Shown: positions 33,277-42,280 of the stretch, piece by piece
How positions within the stretch are numbered: position 1 is the first letter of the stretch
How the letters are laid out: each line of letters begins with the position of its first letter
Origin: Chloroflexota bacterium
GTDB lineage: Bacteria; Chloroflexota; Anaerolineae; 4572-78; J111
Assembly (NCBI GenBank): GCA_016860845.1
Contig: BOKF01000056.1
Location: forward strand, 1-54,343
Length of the DNA stretch: 54,343 bases
Reading direction: 5' to 3'
The notes under the pieces: generated by a model
What the model was told of the DNA's origin: nothing
Seen by the model: the letters and a program-made list of their open reading frames with translations, nothing else
Database searches by the model: none
Position numbers and translations under genes: made by a program

Positions 33277-35637
33277 TTAGGTGGGGTGCTTTGATTGTTG
33301 CACCGCCCAAGCCAGATTTTCAGCAGAGAATCTAATATCGTTGGGGTTCCTGCGGTGATAATCCTCAAAAAGATATTGCCATAGTTGGGCTAAGCAGCGT
33401 GGATTCCTCTGGACGCTGAATTTGGCGTAAAAATCATCATCAAAGAAACTTTCTGCCGGTGTCCTGGTTAGTATGGAAACGGTCTTAATGCGCCAACGAA
33501 TCAATGCTTCAATTTGATCATTTGTCCAGGTCAGTGACCAAAAACCCAAATTACTGAAACGACGCATCTTGCGAGCAACGGAAGGTAACAAGAATAACTT
33601 TATGACTAAATTATGATGCGACCAAGGTCGCAACAAGGGTAATATTTCTCGTACATAATCTGTTTTTTCGCTATCCAGATCAAGACTAACCAGGGCAAAA
33701 TCAAATCCGAGAATTTGAATAGATATCTCGGTGAGTCTAAGCCAATCAAGCAGGGGGGACCAGGCAGTTAGCCGATATTTTTTAAGAAATCCCTGAAAAT
33801 TATCGAGTTGAAAATCTCTTTCCACTCGCCAGCGTTCTTTCTGTTCTGGTTCTAAGGCATCGGAGATTGGTACACTTTTGACCATATTTAATTTGGCTTT
33901 TACAAAGTCATAGTCTAAGCCTGCACATAGCTGTCGGGCAAGGAGATCACACTCCGTATTTCCGAGTGAAGCTAGAGTAAAAGGCGAAGCACAGATAAAA
34001 TTTAATAAAGTTCTCGTAATCTCTTGATGAATCCGCTTAATCTCAGGCTGACCCGAAATATATAAAGGCAATATATTTGACCGGATACCACTAGGATGAG
34101 AAGCTTCAACCAGGGCATGAGCCAAAGCCGTTTTGCCACAGCCTGTTTCACCGAAAATAACTTCTGGATTATTGCTGGTAGCTATTTGATGATAAAGGGG
34201 ATGATCGCCCCAAAACCCGCCAGCGTCGCCAAATAAAAAATCAAGGTCATCCTCAGCCGCTTCCGGTCCAAACGGCGCGTATTCTAAAATTTCACCGAGC
34301 TTGGTTTCTGTTGGTAGACGTTGTGGCCTGGGTCGTTTGGATTTCCAAGGAGCGCTACGAAGACGATTTGATATCTCTTCCCAGCCACTCGTCATATTCT
34401 TTAATTCCTGTCGTTGTTGGTCCGGTATCTGATTTTGTTTTTCAAGTAAGAAAATAGCGATAGCGTGATATAAGTTCCTGCGTTCTTTAACCCCAGGTAA
34501 ACTGGCGAGAGCAGTAAGTGTACCCAGAGTTTCTTCCACCCAAGGTGCATTCTTGACAAAATATTCCAGGTTCAGATTGCTGGCGTTACCTACCGCAATT
34601 TGTAAGTATTTCTCCATCCAATCCACGTGAACTGAGGGGAGAAATCCCTTCAAATCTTCGGGCCGTATTTTACTATATTCCTGGCGAGCGTCAGCCGGAT
34701 TGGCTCTAATTAATGCCTGTCGAACTTTCGTAAACTGGGTATCTACCTCTCTTTTGCGATTTTCTTTTCTCTTGGCCTCCTCTCTTACTTCCTCCCTTTC
34801 ACGCTCTTGATCTTCTCTTTGCTGTCTATCACGTTCTTGTTGTTGAAACTGATTGAGTCCAAAGGCAATAAAAGAGGCCAGGGTGGATAATAAGATGAGT
34901 AGAGAGCCGTTTTCGGTGATAGCGCTCCCTATAAAAACGCGTTTGGCGCTTCTCTTAGCCCCCTCAACCTCAGTTACTAAATTCAAACTGTCCGCGAAGT
35001 TAGACGCCTGAATTATGACGGTTTTCGTGGGCAAACTATCATCCTCAATAATCCGGGCATTATATATGTGAAAGGATATCGCTTGGGTGGGTGAAAAAAC
35101 AAATTGGTAATTCAAAACCGCAACCTCTTTTGTAAAAACATCGGAAATTAATCTGGTAGTGGAAGCGGTCGCAGCGCCCATATTAGCAGTTATAGGAATG
35201 CCCATAATAGTTACACTGCTCCCTATAGTTGGGGTTAAAGGAGTTGCAACAGTACTGGTTAAAGTTAAAATTGAACCAGTTTTAGTTACATAAGTAGTCT
35301 CAGATAAGATGAGGCTTTCATCAAGAGTTATGGTCAAAGTTAGGGCATCGGCAGCCGCTACCGTAGCCAATCGGGTTATGCGTATTTCTTGCGGGGTAGC
35401 ATCATACAGTACTCTGGCTGGATACTCTGCAATAAGAGACTGATCGGTTTTATCATTCTTGATTTTATCAACTTTTCGCAAATCATTTTTTGTCGTGTCC
35501 AAGAATTGTTCATTAAACGGTACATAACTAAGATAAATGGCTACTAGGACAAGTCCTCCCATAGCAGTAAAGAGGAAGGCAAACCCTAGCAGCCTAAGCA
35601 CTAAATATAGCCAGGAGGGAAATTTGTTCATGGTCAC
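33277..35637 (-). CDS. Two-TM, coiled-coil, P-loop ATPase (membrane sensor candidate)
   Basis: A 786-residue protein. TM1 spans about residues 10-37 and TM2 about 243-263; the ~200 residues between them are Thr/Val-rich, beta-like and should lie outside the membrane. A charged coiled coil (264-300, Gln/Arg/Glu-rich), a helical part (300-430) and a P-loop ATPase follow, with Walker A GETGCGKT at 496-503. The ATPase part resembles that of the gene at 30332-31585. The layout suggests that an outside signal is passed to the cytoplasmic ATPase. The start is GTG 35637 or ATG 35631. It lies 15 bp after the GNAT gene and 38 bp before the next ATPase gene, and is markedly AT-rich. Confidence 0.82.
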   Translation of the reverse strand: MTMNKFPSWLYLVLRLLGFAFLFTAMGGLVLVAIYLSYVPFNEQFLDTTKNDLRKVDKIKNDKTDQSLIAEYPARVLYDATPQEIRITRLATVAAADALTLTITLDESLILSETTYVTKTGSILTLTSTVATPLTPTIGSSVTIMGIPITANMGAATASTTRLISDVFTKEVAVLNYQFVFSPTQAISFHIYNARIIEDDSLPTKTVIIQASNFADSLNLVTEVEGAKRSAKRVFIGSAITENGSLLILLSTLASFIAFGLNQFQQQERDRQQREDQEREREEVREEAKRKENRKREVDTQFTKVRQALIRANPADARQEYSKIRPEDLKGFLPSVHVDWMEKYLQIAVGNASNLNLEYFVKNAPWVEETLGTLTALASLPGVKERRNLYHAIAIFLLEKQNQIPDQQRQELKNMTSGWEEISNRLRSAPWKSKRPRPQRLPTETKLGEILEYAPFGPEAAEDDLDFLFGDAGGFWGDHPLYHQIATSNNPEVIFGETGCGKTALAHALVEASHPSGIRSNILPLYISGQPEIKRIHQEITRTLLNFICASPFTLASLGNTECDLLARQLCAGLDYDFVKAKLNMVKSVPISDALEPEQKERWRVERDFQLDNFQGFLKKYRLTAWSPLLDWLRLTEISIQILGFDFALVSLDLDSEKTDYVREILPLLRPWSHHNLVIKLFLLPSVARKMRRFSNLGFWSLTWTNDQIEALIRWRIKTVSILTRTPAESFFDDDFYAKFSVQRNPRCLAQLWQYLFEDYHRRNPNDIRFSAENLAWAVQQSKHPT

Positions 35638-35652
35638 ATCCAGGCTAAATCT

Positions 35653-36120
35653 CTAAACCTCTAGGCTCATTTGCAAATGGCTATTTATCCTGATTTCTTC
35701 CACAAACCCGTATCTCTCAAATAACCTCACCGCTGGCCTATTCTCCCTATGCGTCGTCAAGACCATCTCTGCAACACCCCTGCTCCTACCCCACTCCATC
35801 ACATACCCCATCAACGCCCTCCCCACCCCCTGCCGCCGATACGATCTCAACACCCCAATCCCCAACTCTACCCCTCCCCGCTGCGACTCCACCGGAAATA
35901 ACCGGCACCAGCCCGTCACTCGACCCTTGACTTTAACCAGCGCCAACAAGTGATCGGAACACACCTCATTCTCCAAAGCGTGTTGCCAAGCCGGCGTCGG
36001 CTCAAAGCGTCGAGTCTGCATCCAGGGTGTATCGGTGCACACACTGTTAATCACCTCAATCAATTGCGGCCCGTCGGATAATTGAAAAGGCGTAATCTTC
36101 AGGTCAAGTGCTTGGGTCAT
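35653..36120 (-). CDS. GNAT family N-acetyltransferase
   Basis: A 155-residue acetyltransferase. The acetyl-CoA site reads 'LGIGVLRSYRRQGVGRALM' (near residues 86-104), followed by 'THRENRPAVRLFERYGF', both standard GNAT parts. Substrate unknown. It is the first gene of the minus-strand run leading into the ATPase genes (15 bp to the next start), so it might belong to that system, for example by acetylating a peptide or toxin. Its GC content is closer to the flanking housekeeping genes than to the ATPases, so it may also be a native neighbour. Confidence 0.87.
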   Translation of the reverse strand: MTQALDLKITPFQLSDGPQLIEVINSVCTDTPWMQTRRFEPTPAWQHALENEVCSDHLLALVKVKGRVTGWCRLFPVESQRGGVELGIGVLRSYRRQGVGRALMGYVMEWGRSRGVAEMVLTTHRENRPAVRLFERYGFVEEIRINSHLQMSLEV

Positions 36121-36209
36121 AGCTCAGTCTCGATACCCTATTATAACACATTTTTGAAATAGAGTTACCTGTGGTATAGTGTGCCTCAAACTCTGTGGGT
36201 GGAAAACAC

Positions 36210-37145
36210 ATGGCCGAACCAACTCAACCCTACGTCCTGGTTGTTGGAGCAGCAGGAATTGACTCAAAAGGCAAAGCAAAATCAGCCTATACCCTGGGGA
36301 CCAGCACGCAGGGCACGGTGCGGGTTTCCGTGGGCGGGACGGCCCGCAATGTGGCCGATAACCTGGCCCGGCTGGGCGTGGAAACGGTGCTGCTTTCGGC
36401 GGTGGGGCCGGGCGGGTCCGGCCAGCGCATCCTGGCCAATGCCGCCGAGGTCGGCATCAATACCGATTATCTCATCGTCTCGTCTGATCACCACACGGCC
36501 GCTTATATCGCCCTGCTGGACGAAAAAGGCAACCTCGTCTTTTCGGTGGACGACATGGAGATCATGGAGGTCCTGACCCCGCAGCTCATCAACCGGCGGC
36601 GCAATTTGATCAAAAATGCGGCTATGGTTGTTTTTGACAGCAACCTCCCTGAGGCTACCATCGCTTCGCTGATAAAAGTCGCTAACCGCTACAATATCCG
36701 TGTCTGCGCCGACCCAACCTCAACCCGGCTGGCCAGCCGCTTAAAACCTTATCTGCCTGAGATTTTCATGATTACCCCCAATGTCCCAGAAGCCGAGGTT
36801 CTCTCCGATAAATCTATTGACGACGAAAACAAGGCCATTGCCGCGGCCCGCTCGCTGGTCAATGCCGGGGTCAAAATTGTCATCATCACCCTGGCCGAAG
36901 AAGGTGTGGTTTACGCCTCGGCTCGCGCCAGCGGACACATCCCGGCAGTAGCCACGGAAATCATCGACTCGACCGGGGCCAGCGATGCCCTGACGGCGAC
37001 GGTTGTTTTTGGCCTGCTCAATAATATGCGGTTGGACGAATCGGTCCGCCTGGGCGCCAGCGCCGCCGCCATGACCCTGGCCTGCAGCGATACCGTCTGC
37101 GAGGATTTGAGCCTGGATATTTTGTATGACAATCTGCTCATTTGA
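36210..37145 (+). CDS. PfkB family carbohydrate/nucleoside kinase
   Basis: A 311-residue sugar or nucleoside kinase. The N-terminal 'VLVVGAAGIDSKGKA' and 'VSVGGTARNVADNLARLG' (near residue 40) are the PfkB substrate region; the C-terminal signature reads 'DSTGASDALTATVVFGL' (near 255), with the catalytic Asp kept although the usual GAGD is GASD. That variant is common in pseudouridine-kinase-like members, which would fit with nucleoside salvage, but no pseudouridine glycosidase gene follows. The ATG at 36210 has GGTGG 7 bases upstream; an in-frame GTG lies at 36195. Confidence 0.86.
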   Translation: MAEPTQPYVLVVGAAGIDSKGKAKSAYTLGTSTQGTVRVSVGGTARNVADNLARLGVETVLLSAVGPGGSGQRILANAAEVGINTDYLIVSSDHHTAAYIALLDEKGNLVFSVDDMEIMEVLTPQLINRRRNLIKNAAMVVFDSNLPEATIASLIKVANRYNIRVCADPTSTRLASRLKPYLPEIFMITPNVPEAEVLSDKSIDDENKAIAAARSLVNAGVKIVIITLAEEGVVYASARASGHIPAVATEIIDSTGASDALTATVVFGLLNNMRLDESVRLGASAAAMTLACSDTVCEDLSLDILYDNLLI

Positions 37146-37229
37146 GATTTTGTCTGTTGCCAGTTGTCCGTTGAAAATTTCTGGCTACTGACGACTGACT
37201 ACTCCCTATCTCTTCATTTGGAGACGCCT

Positions 37230-37688
37230 GTGAAAACTGTTCCACGCGGCATGTACTTTGAAGAATTTGAACCCGGTCTGGAAATCTACACCGCAGCCCG
37301 GACCATCACCGAAACGGATATTGTCAACTTTGCCGGCCTCGCCGGCGACTACAATTTTATCCACATTGACGCCGAAGGCTCAAAAAACACGCCCTTTGGT
37401 CAGCGCGTTGCTCACGGCATGCTGGTCGCTTCGATTGCCAGCGGGCTGGCCGTGCAGCACGGCTTTATTGACGGCACCACCCTGGCCTTCCGCGAGCTGG
37501 CCTGGAAATTCACCAAGCCGGTGCTGATTGGCGATACCATCCAGGTGCAGATTAAAGTGACCGAGACCAAAGCGATGCGGGCGCTGGGCGGCGGCCTGGT
37601 CACGTTTGAGGCCCGCGTGTTCAACCAGCGGGATGAGGTGGTGCATAAGGGTGAGTGGCGGATGCTGATTAAGTCGCGGGAGGGATGA
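37230..37688 (+). CDS. MaoC-like hotdog-fold dehydratase
   Basis: A 152-residue hotdog-fold protein, probably an enoyl-CoA hydratase. The signature is 'ETDIVNFAGLAGDYNFIHID', broken here as 'TDIVNFAGLAGDYN' then 'IHIDAE', with catalytic Asp and His, followed by 'VAHGMLVASIASGL' near residue 70. I chose GTG 37230, behind TTGGAG, because the upstream part of the open frame is a palindromic repeat rather than protein. It lies between the PfkB and cyclase genes on the same strand. Confidence 0.88.
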   Translation: MKTVPRGMYFEEFEPGLEIYTAARTITETDIVNFAGLAGDYNFIHIDAEGSKNTPFGQRVAHGMLVASIASGLAVQHGFIDGTTLAFRELAWKFTKPVLIGDTIQVQIKVTETKAMRALGGGLVTFEARVFNQRDEVVHKGEWRMLIKSREG

Positions 37689-37745
37689 AGCGAAGAGGTG
37701 AGGAGACGAGTCTTTCGCCTCTTCGCCTCACGGCTCGTCGCCTCA
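37684..37745. repeat. Palindromic repeat (GCGAAGAGGTGAGG type)
   Basis: GCGAAGAGGTGAGGAGACGAG pairs with the Tct-rich right part CTCTTCGCCTCACGGCTCG. A related copy is at about 21770-21825. It fills the gap before the cyclase gene. Confidence 0.55.
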
Positions 37746-37758
37746 AAGAGAGGCAGTA

Positions 37759-38385
37759 ATGACTCAATTTTTCGACATCACCCGCACCATCAACCCTTTC
37801 CTGGCTGTCTGGCCGGGCGATATGCCTTTCTCGGCTGAGGTTATTACTGCTATCAAAGATGGCTCGTCCATCAACCTGACCACCTTGACCATGAGCAGTC
37901 ACATGGGTACCCATGTGGACGCGCCCTACCATTTTCTTGACGACGACCTGACGATGGAGCAGGCGCCGCTCGAAGCCTATCTCGGCCCGGCGACGGTGGT
38001 CACGGTACAGCGTGAAACAGGGCCGCTGCTGCCGGAGGATTTCCCCGATTTGGAGTGGAGCCAGGTTCAACGCTTGTTGGTCCATTCGGCTGCCAGCGCC
38101 AAGCCGCTGAACCAATTCCCGACCGAATTTGTCTATCCCTCGCCGGAACTGGCCGAGCTGATGGGGCAGCACGGCGTTGTCCTCTTCGGTTCCGACGCTC
38201 CCTCGATGGATGATATGAACAGCAAAACCCTGCCGGGGCACAAAGCCCTCCGCCGCCTGCACATCGCCATCCTCGAGGGGCTGCTCCTGACCGGCGTCCC
38301 TGACGGCGCTTACGAACTGATTGCTCTCCCGCTCAAGATTGCCGGCGGCGACGGCTCGCCGGTGCGCGCAATTCTCCGTGGCTAA
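37759..38385 (+). CDS. Cyclase family protein (kynurenine formamidase-like)
   Basis: A 208-residue metal-dependent amidohydrolase of the KynB/cyclase type. The metal signature HMGTHVDAPYHF lies near residue 48, and 'FGSDAPSMDDM' near 150 is typical of KynB, which turns N-formylkynurenine into kynurenine. 'INPFLAVWPGDMPFS' at the start is also diagnostic. No other kynurenine gene is in the window. AAAGAGAGG lies 6 bases before the ATG. Confidence 0.87.
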   Translation: MTQFFDITRTINPFLAVWPGDMPFSAEVITAIKDGSSINLTTLTMSSHMGTHVDAPYHFLDDDLTMEQAPLEAYLGPATVVTVQRETGPLLPEDFPDLEWSQVQRLLVHSAASAKPLNQFPTEFVYPSPELAELMGQHGVVLFGSDAPSMDDMNSKTLPGHKALRRLHIAILEGLLLTGVPDGAYELIALPLKIAGGDGSPVRAILRG

Positions 38386-38402
38386 ACCCCTTTTCAACTT
38401 CT

Positions 38403-38431
38403 TTGACGCCCCTGATAGCCTCTGCTATAAT
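38403..38431 (+). promoter_or_regulatory. Sigma-70-type promoter of the FHA/PD40 gene
   Basis: TTGACG (38403-38408), a 17-base spacer, then a perfect TATAAT (38426-38431), 70 bases before the start codon. Confidence 0.7.
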
Positions 38432-38500
38432 TGTGTTTTGGTCGTACCTTCCCTGCTTGATGTCCTCCGGGAAGGCCCCTAGCAAGGATTAAGAATTTTT

Positions 38501-40813
38501 ATGGAAGAAAAACAACACGGCGCAGCGACGCAGGTGGAGCCGTCAATGGCGCCTAGATTAGAAGTCATCCGGGGCGAAAATGTGGGTGAGACGTTCAAGG
38601 TCGAGCTGACGACCCGGATTGGCCGCGAACGAGATAATGATATTGTCATTCTCGACCCCAAAATGTCCCGCTACCATGCCCAAATTTCTATGGAAGCGGG
38701 CCAATGGCTGCTGGCCGACCTGGGCAGTTCCAACCGCACGTTTCTGAATGGGGTGGCGATTAATGAGCCGACGCCCCTCAAGGAGGGCGACCGGATTAGT
38801 CTGGGTGAAACCGAACTGGTCCTGAAAATGTCGGACGCGCCTGTTACCGAGCCGGCTCCGACCCGAACCGCCCCTATGTCGGGGCCGATCATTACGCCTC
38901 CGCCCGCGCCCACTGCTCCGGCCGGAGCGCCGCCTGCGCCGGGTCAGGCCGCTGCCCTCCCGCGGTTGGCCTGGTTTGCCGGTGGGTTTATTGTGCTTCT
39001 CTTCCTCGTCGCTGCGGCGATTTTGTACTTTATCTTCAGCCGAGGCGCTCCCGGCGGTGAGGTGGTCAATGCAACCGGTACCCCGGCGGCCATTGCCGGC
39101 CCTGGCGGCGAGAGCCAACCCCCTGCCGAAGCGCCCAATCGCCCCGCGGATGTCGTCCTGATTTACGAGGATGACTTTGGCGACTCGGCCAGCGGCTGGG
39201 ATGATGCCTTTGACGCCTATACCACCAAACAGTACGGCAATAATCGTTACCAGATTGAAGTTACCACCAGCAACCTGGTTGCCTGGGGCCTGGCTAACCG
39301 CGATGTGGCCGATTTTGAAGTCGAGGTTGAAGCCAAGCTGGAAGATGGCGCGGATACGAACGGCTACGGCCTGCTCTTTCGCTTCCAGGATCGTGAGAAT
39401 TTCTATCGCTTTGATATTTCCGGTGATGGATATTACTTGCTCAGCAAATTCGTCAAGGGCGAGTGGATTACCCTGGCCGATTGGACCGCCTCACCCTTTA
39501 TTAATAAAGGCAAAGCGGCCAATATTCTCAAAGTAGCTGCTTATGGCCCCAATATTACCGTCTGGGCCAACGGCCAGCAATTGGCCTCAGTAGAAGATGA
39601 CTCGCTGACGCACGGCAACTTTGGCTTTTTTGCCGGGACATTTAGCGATCCCCATGTGTGGGTCAGTTTTGACAACTTAAAGTTGTGGACGCCCAAAGAT
39701 CAAGAGATCACGTTACTACCCACCGCGACGCGCCCCCTGGGTCTGCCGCCCACCCCAACAACCCTGCCGGCTCCGACCCCGCTGCCCGCGACCGAGACTC
39801 CTACCGCTACGCCGGCCGCCGCCGAGACGGTTGAGGCCGAAGCCTCGGTCGAGCCGACCGCTACCCCCACCGAGGAGCCGACCGTCACCCCCACCAGCGA
39901 ACCAACTGCGACCCCTGTGCCGCTGCCCGAATATGCCTCCCGCGATCAAACCCTGGCGCGAGGTGAAAAAGAGGTTACCGGGCGGATTATCTTCCCCGTT
40001 TTCGATGCCGACCGAGGTACCTATGATATTTACATTGCCGACGCCGCTAACGGCGCCAATAAAGAATTGGTGCAAAAAGACGCCAGCCAGCCGGCTCTGA
40101 GCGCCGATGGGACTGACCTGGCCTACCGTTCCTGGCAGCCGGATAAACGAGGCCTTTTCGCCCGACAGTTAAGTGGAGGCGAAGAATGGCAGTTTAACCC
40201 CTTCTTCGAGTCCGCTCGCCCCCAATTTTCACCCACCGATAAGAGCCTGATCTTCCATTCGCGGGTGGGCGGCAGAGAGCCGGCGGTCTATCGGGTGATC
40301 AACGGGGTGGGCGAGGTCATGCGGCGCGAGGGCTTCCCTGTCCAGGGCGAGTCGCCCAAGTGGTCGCCCGACGGCCAGCGTTTTGTTTACAGCAGTTGTC
40401 TGGGCGGCAAGTGCGGCGTCATCCGCAGCAATATTGACGGCGCTAATCCTGTTCTGCTGAGTGACCATCCGACCGACACAAATCCCGAAATCTCGCCCGA
40501 TGGCTCCACCGTTGTCTTTATGTCTAAACGGAGCGGTAATTGGGAAATCTATTCGGTTGGGATTGATGGCGGCCCCATTCAGGCGCTTACCTCTGACCCG
40601 ACCAGTGATGGTCTGCCAACATGGTCGCCCGATGGTCAGAAAATTGCTTTTGTCGCCAATCGTGATGGCGAATGGAGCGTTTGGGATATGGACCCTGACG
40701 GCGGCAATCAGCGCCGCCTCTTTGCCCTGGGCGGGTCGGTGGATGGCGTCATTCAGCAAGATCCTCCTAACAGCCGGAGTTGGACCGAAGAAAATATTGA
40801 TTGGAGTCCATAA
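38501..40813 (+). CDS. FHA - transmembrane - concanavalin-like - PD40 protein
   Basis: A 770-residue signalling or adhesion protein. Residues 20-110 form an FHA domain (phosphothreonine reader) with 'GRERDND', 'SRYHA' and 'GSSNRTFLNG'. A Pro/Ala linker leads to one TM (157-179). Outside lie a concanavalin-like domain (about 215-390, of the kind seen in DUF1080), a Thr/Pro-rich stalk (400-465), and a C-terminal TolB/PD40-type propeller ('EISPDGSTVVFMSKRSGNWE', near 665). So an outside binding part is linked to an inside phospho-reader. The M23 gene downstream has the same kind of stalk. Confidence 0.88.
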   Translation: MEEKQHGAATQVEPSMAPRLEVIRGENVGETFKVELTTRIGRERDNDIVILDPKMSRYHAQISMEAGQWLLADLGSSNRTFLNGVAINEPTPLKEGDRISLGETELVLKMSDAPVTEPAPTRTAPMSGPIITPPPAPTAPAGAPPAPGQAAALPRLAWFAGGFIVLLFLVAAAILYFIFSRGAPGGEVVNATGTPAAIAGPGGESQPPAEAPNRPADVVLIYEDDFGDSASGWDDAFDAYTTKQYGNNRYQIEVTTSNLVAWGLANRDVADFEVEVEAKLEDGADTNGYGLLFRFQDRENFYRFDISGDGYYLLSKFVKGEWITLADWTASPFINKGKAANILKVAAYGPNITVWANGQQLASVEDDSLTHGNFGFFAGTFSDPHVWVSFDNLKLWTPKDQEITLLPTATRPLGLPPTPTTLPAPTPLPATETPTATPAAAETVEAEASVEPTATPTEEPTVTPTSEPTATPVPLPEYASRDQTLARGEKEVTGRIIFPVFDADRGTYDIYIADAANGANKELVQKDASQPALSADGTDLAYRSWQPDKRGLFARQLSGGEEWQFNPFFESARPQFSPTDKSLIFHSRVGGREPAVYRVINGVGEVMRREGFPVQGESPKWSPDGQRFVYSSCLGGKCGVIRSNIDGANPVLLSDHPTDTNPEISPDGSTVVFMSKRSGNWEIYSVGIDGGPIQALTSDPTSDGLPTWSPDGQKIAFVANRDGEWSVWDMDPDGGNQRRLFALGGSVDGVIQQDPPNSRSWTEENIDWSP

Positions 40814-40834
40814 GGTTTAACGTTCCTCTAGCTC

Positions 40835-40873
40835 TTCCTCTAGTTCCCAAACTCAGTTTGGGAACTAGAGGAA
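40835..40873. repeat. Perfect inverted repeat, 19-bp arms and 1-base loop
   Basis: TTCCTCTAGTTCCCAAACT (40835-40853), C, then the exact complement (40855-40873). It sits between the FHA and M23 genes. Without a T tract it is not a classic terminator, but it would form a strong hairpin. Confidence 0.75.
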
Positions 40874-40902
40874 GCTAGAAGAAAGATCCTCAGGAGCCTC
40901 GC

Positions 40903-42279
40903 TTGTTGTTCCCCACCCTTGATAAACAAACCACCTGGATCATCCTCGGCGTTATTCTGGGGGTCATTCTGACCGCTCTGGTCGTGGTCATCATTGGACT
41001 TAATCAGGTCAGTCGGGTTAATGCCCTGGCCGCAGCTACGGCTACGTCAACTAAAACGCCGACCCAAAGAGCTACAGCCACCCCCACCGCTACTTCAACC
41101 AGTACCTCAACCTCCACCCCTACGCCGACTCCCACGGCGACAAACACACCTACCCCCACTTCTACCCCTACCGAAACCAGCACTCCCACCTTCACCCCGG
41201 AGCCGCCGACCCCCACCTTCACCCCAACGGCGACGGTGATTCCGCCGGTAATTGATACCGCCGCTCCCCCCATTTCAGCAGAGCTAACTCTCACCGCCAC
41301 CTTGGAGCTAACCGGAACGGCTAGCTTGACTCCTACCGGCGTGATGATGCCTCCTGTAACGCCCGCGCCTACCTTTACCCCTGTCCCGCGCACGGTCGCC
41401 GTCCCGGCCAATATCCCCAATTACCTGGAGGTAACCGACCATTTTTGGTTTACCCGGCCCTTTACCGAGGCTTACCCAAATTGGGGCAGTTTCTATTACC
41501 CTTACGGTACCAATGGTGGGGGACAATATTTCTGGCACTTTGGGATTGACATCCAAAGCTTCCAGGGCCAGCCAATTGTGGCCGTTGGCGATGGCCGGGT
41601 AGTCCACGCCGGGCCGGATACTACCCCGCCAACCCAGCTTGGCCCCTGGACCGATTTTTACGGCCAGGCAGTGGTCGTCGAGCATCTTCAGCGGTGGGAA
41701 GATAAGCCTGTCTACACTCTGTTCGGCCATGTTTCCAGGGTGTTGGTGAGCGTGGGCCAGGAAGTTAAGGCCGGGCAGCCGATTGCCCGGGTCGGAGGGC
41801 TGGGCGTGGCCACCGGGCCGCATCTTCACCTGGAAGTGCGGGTAGGGGGAACCACCTATTACGACACCCGCAACCCCGATTTATGGCTGCGGCCTGACCC
41901 CGGCTATGGCGTGATTGCCGGGCGGGTGGTGGATTATCAAAACTTTTTTGTACCGGTCCAGTTAGTCACTTTACACCGGCTCAACGAGTCAGGCCGTTTT
42001 TGGCGGCAAACCTTTACTTACCCGGATAAGCAGGTTAATTCTGACGAAAAGTATGGGGAAACCTTCACCTTTGCCGATGTACCGGCGGGGAAATATCTGC
42101 TCAAAACGTCTTTTGATGGGTATCAATTGACTGTGCCGGTAACGGTCGAGGCTGGCGCGACCAGTTTTGTGCTGCTGCAGCAGACCCAGCCGCCCAAGGT
42201 TCAACCTGCCTCCCCACCCGCTCCGGCGGCTGAGGTGCTGCCCACTGACCCGCCAGCCGTCGAGAGCCAGCCGCAATAA
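40903..42279 (+). CDS. M23 family metallopeptidase with Thr/Pro stalk
   Basis: A 458-residue cell-wall peptidase. A TM or uncleaved signal lies at 12-34, a long Thr/Pro-rich stalk at 40-165, and an M23 (LytM-like) domain at about 205-310 with both zinc motifs, 'HFGIDI' and 'GPHLHLEV'; it should cut peptide bridges, or bind glycans, outside the cell. The last 130 residues include a carboxypeptidase-regulatory-like beta domain ('VPAGKYLLKTSFDGYQL'). TTG 40903 is the likely start, behind CAGGAG. The gene ends 1 bp before the convergent SDR gene. Confidence 0.86.
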   Translation: MLFPTLDKQTTWIILGVILGVILTALVVVIIGLNQVSRVNALAAATATSTKTPTQRATATPTATSTSTSTSTPTPTPTATNTPTPTSTPTETSTPTFTPEPPTPTFTPTATVIPPVIDTAAPPISAELTLTATLELTGTASLTPTGVMMPPVTPAPTFTPVPRTVAVPANIPNYLEVTDHFWFTRPFTEAYPNWGSFYYPYGTNGGGQYFWHFGIDIQSFQGQPIVAVGDGRVVHAGPDTTPPTQLGPWTDFYGQAVVVEHLQRWEDKPVYTLFGHVSRVLVSVGQEVKAGQPIARVGGLGVATGPHLHLEVRVGGTTYYDTRNPDLWLRPDPGYGVIAGRVVDYQNFFVPVQLVTLHRLNESGRFWRQTFTYPDKQVNSDEKYGETFTFADVPAGKYLLKTSFDGYQLTVPVTVEAGATSFVLLQQTQPPKVQPASPPAPAAEVLPTDPPAVESQPQ

Positions 42280-42280
42280 C

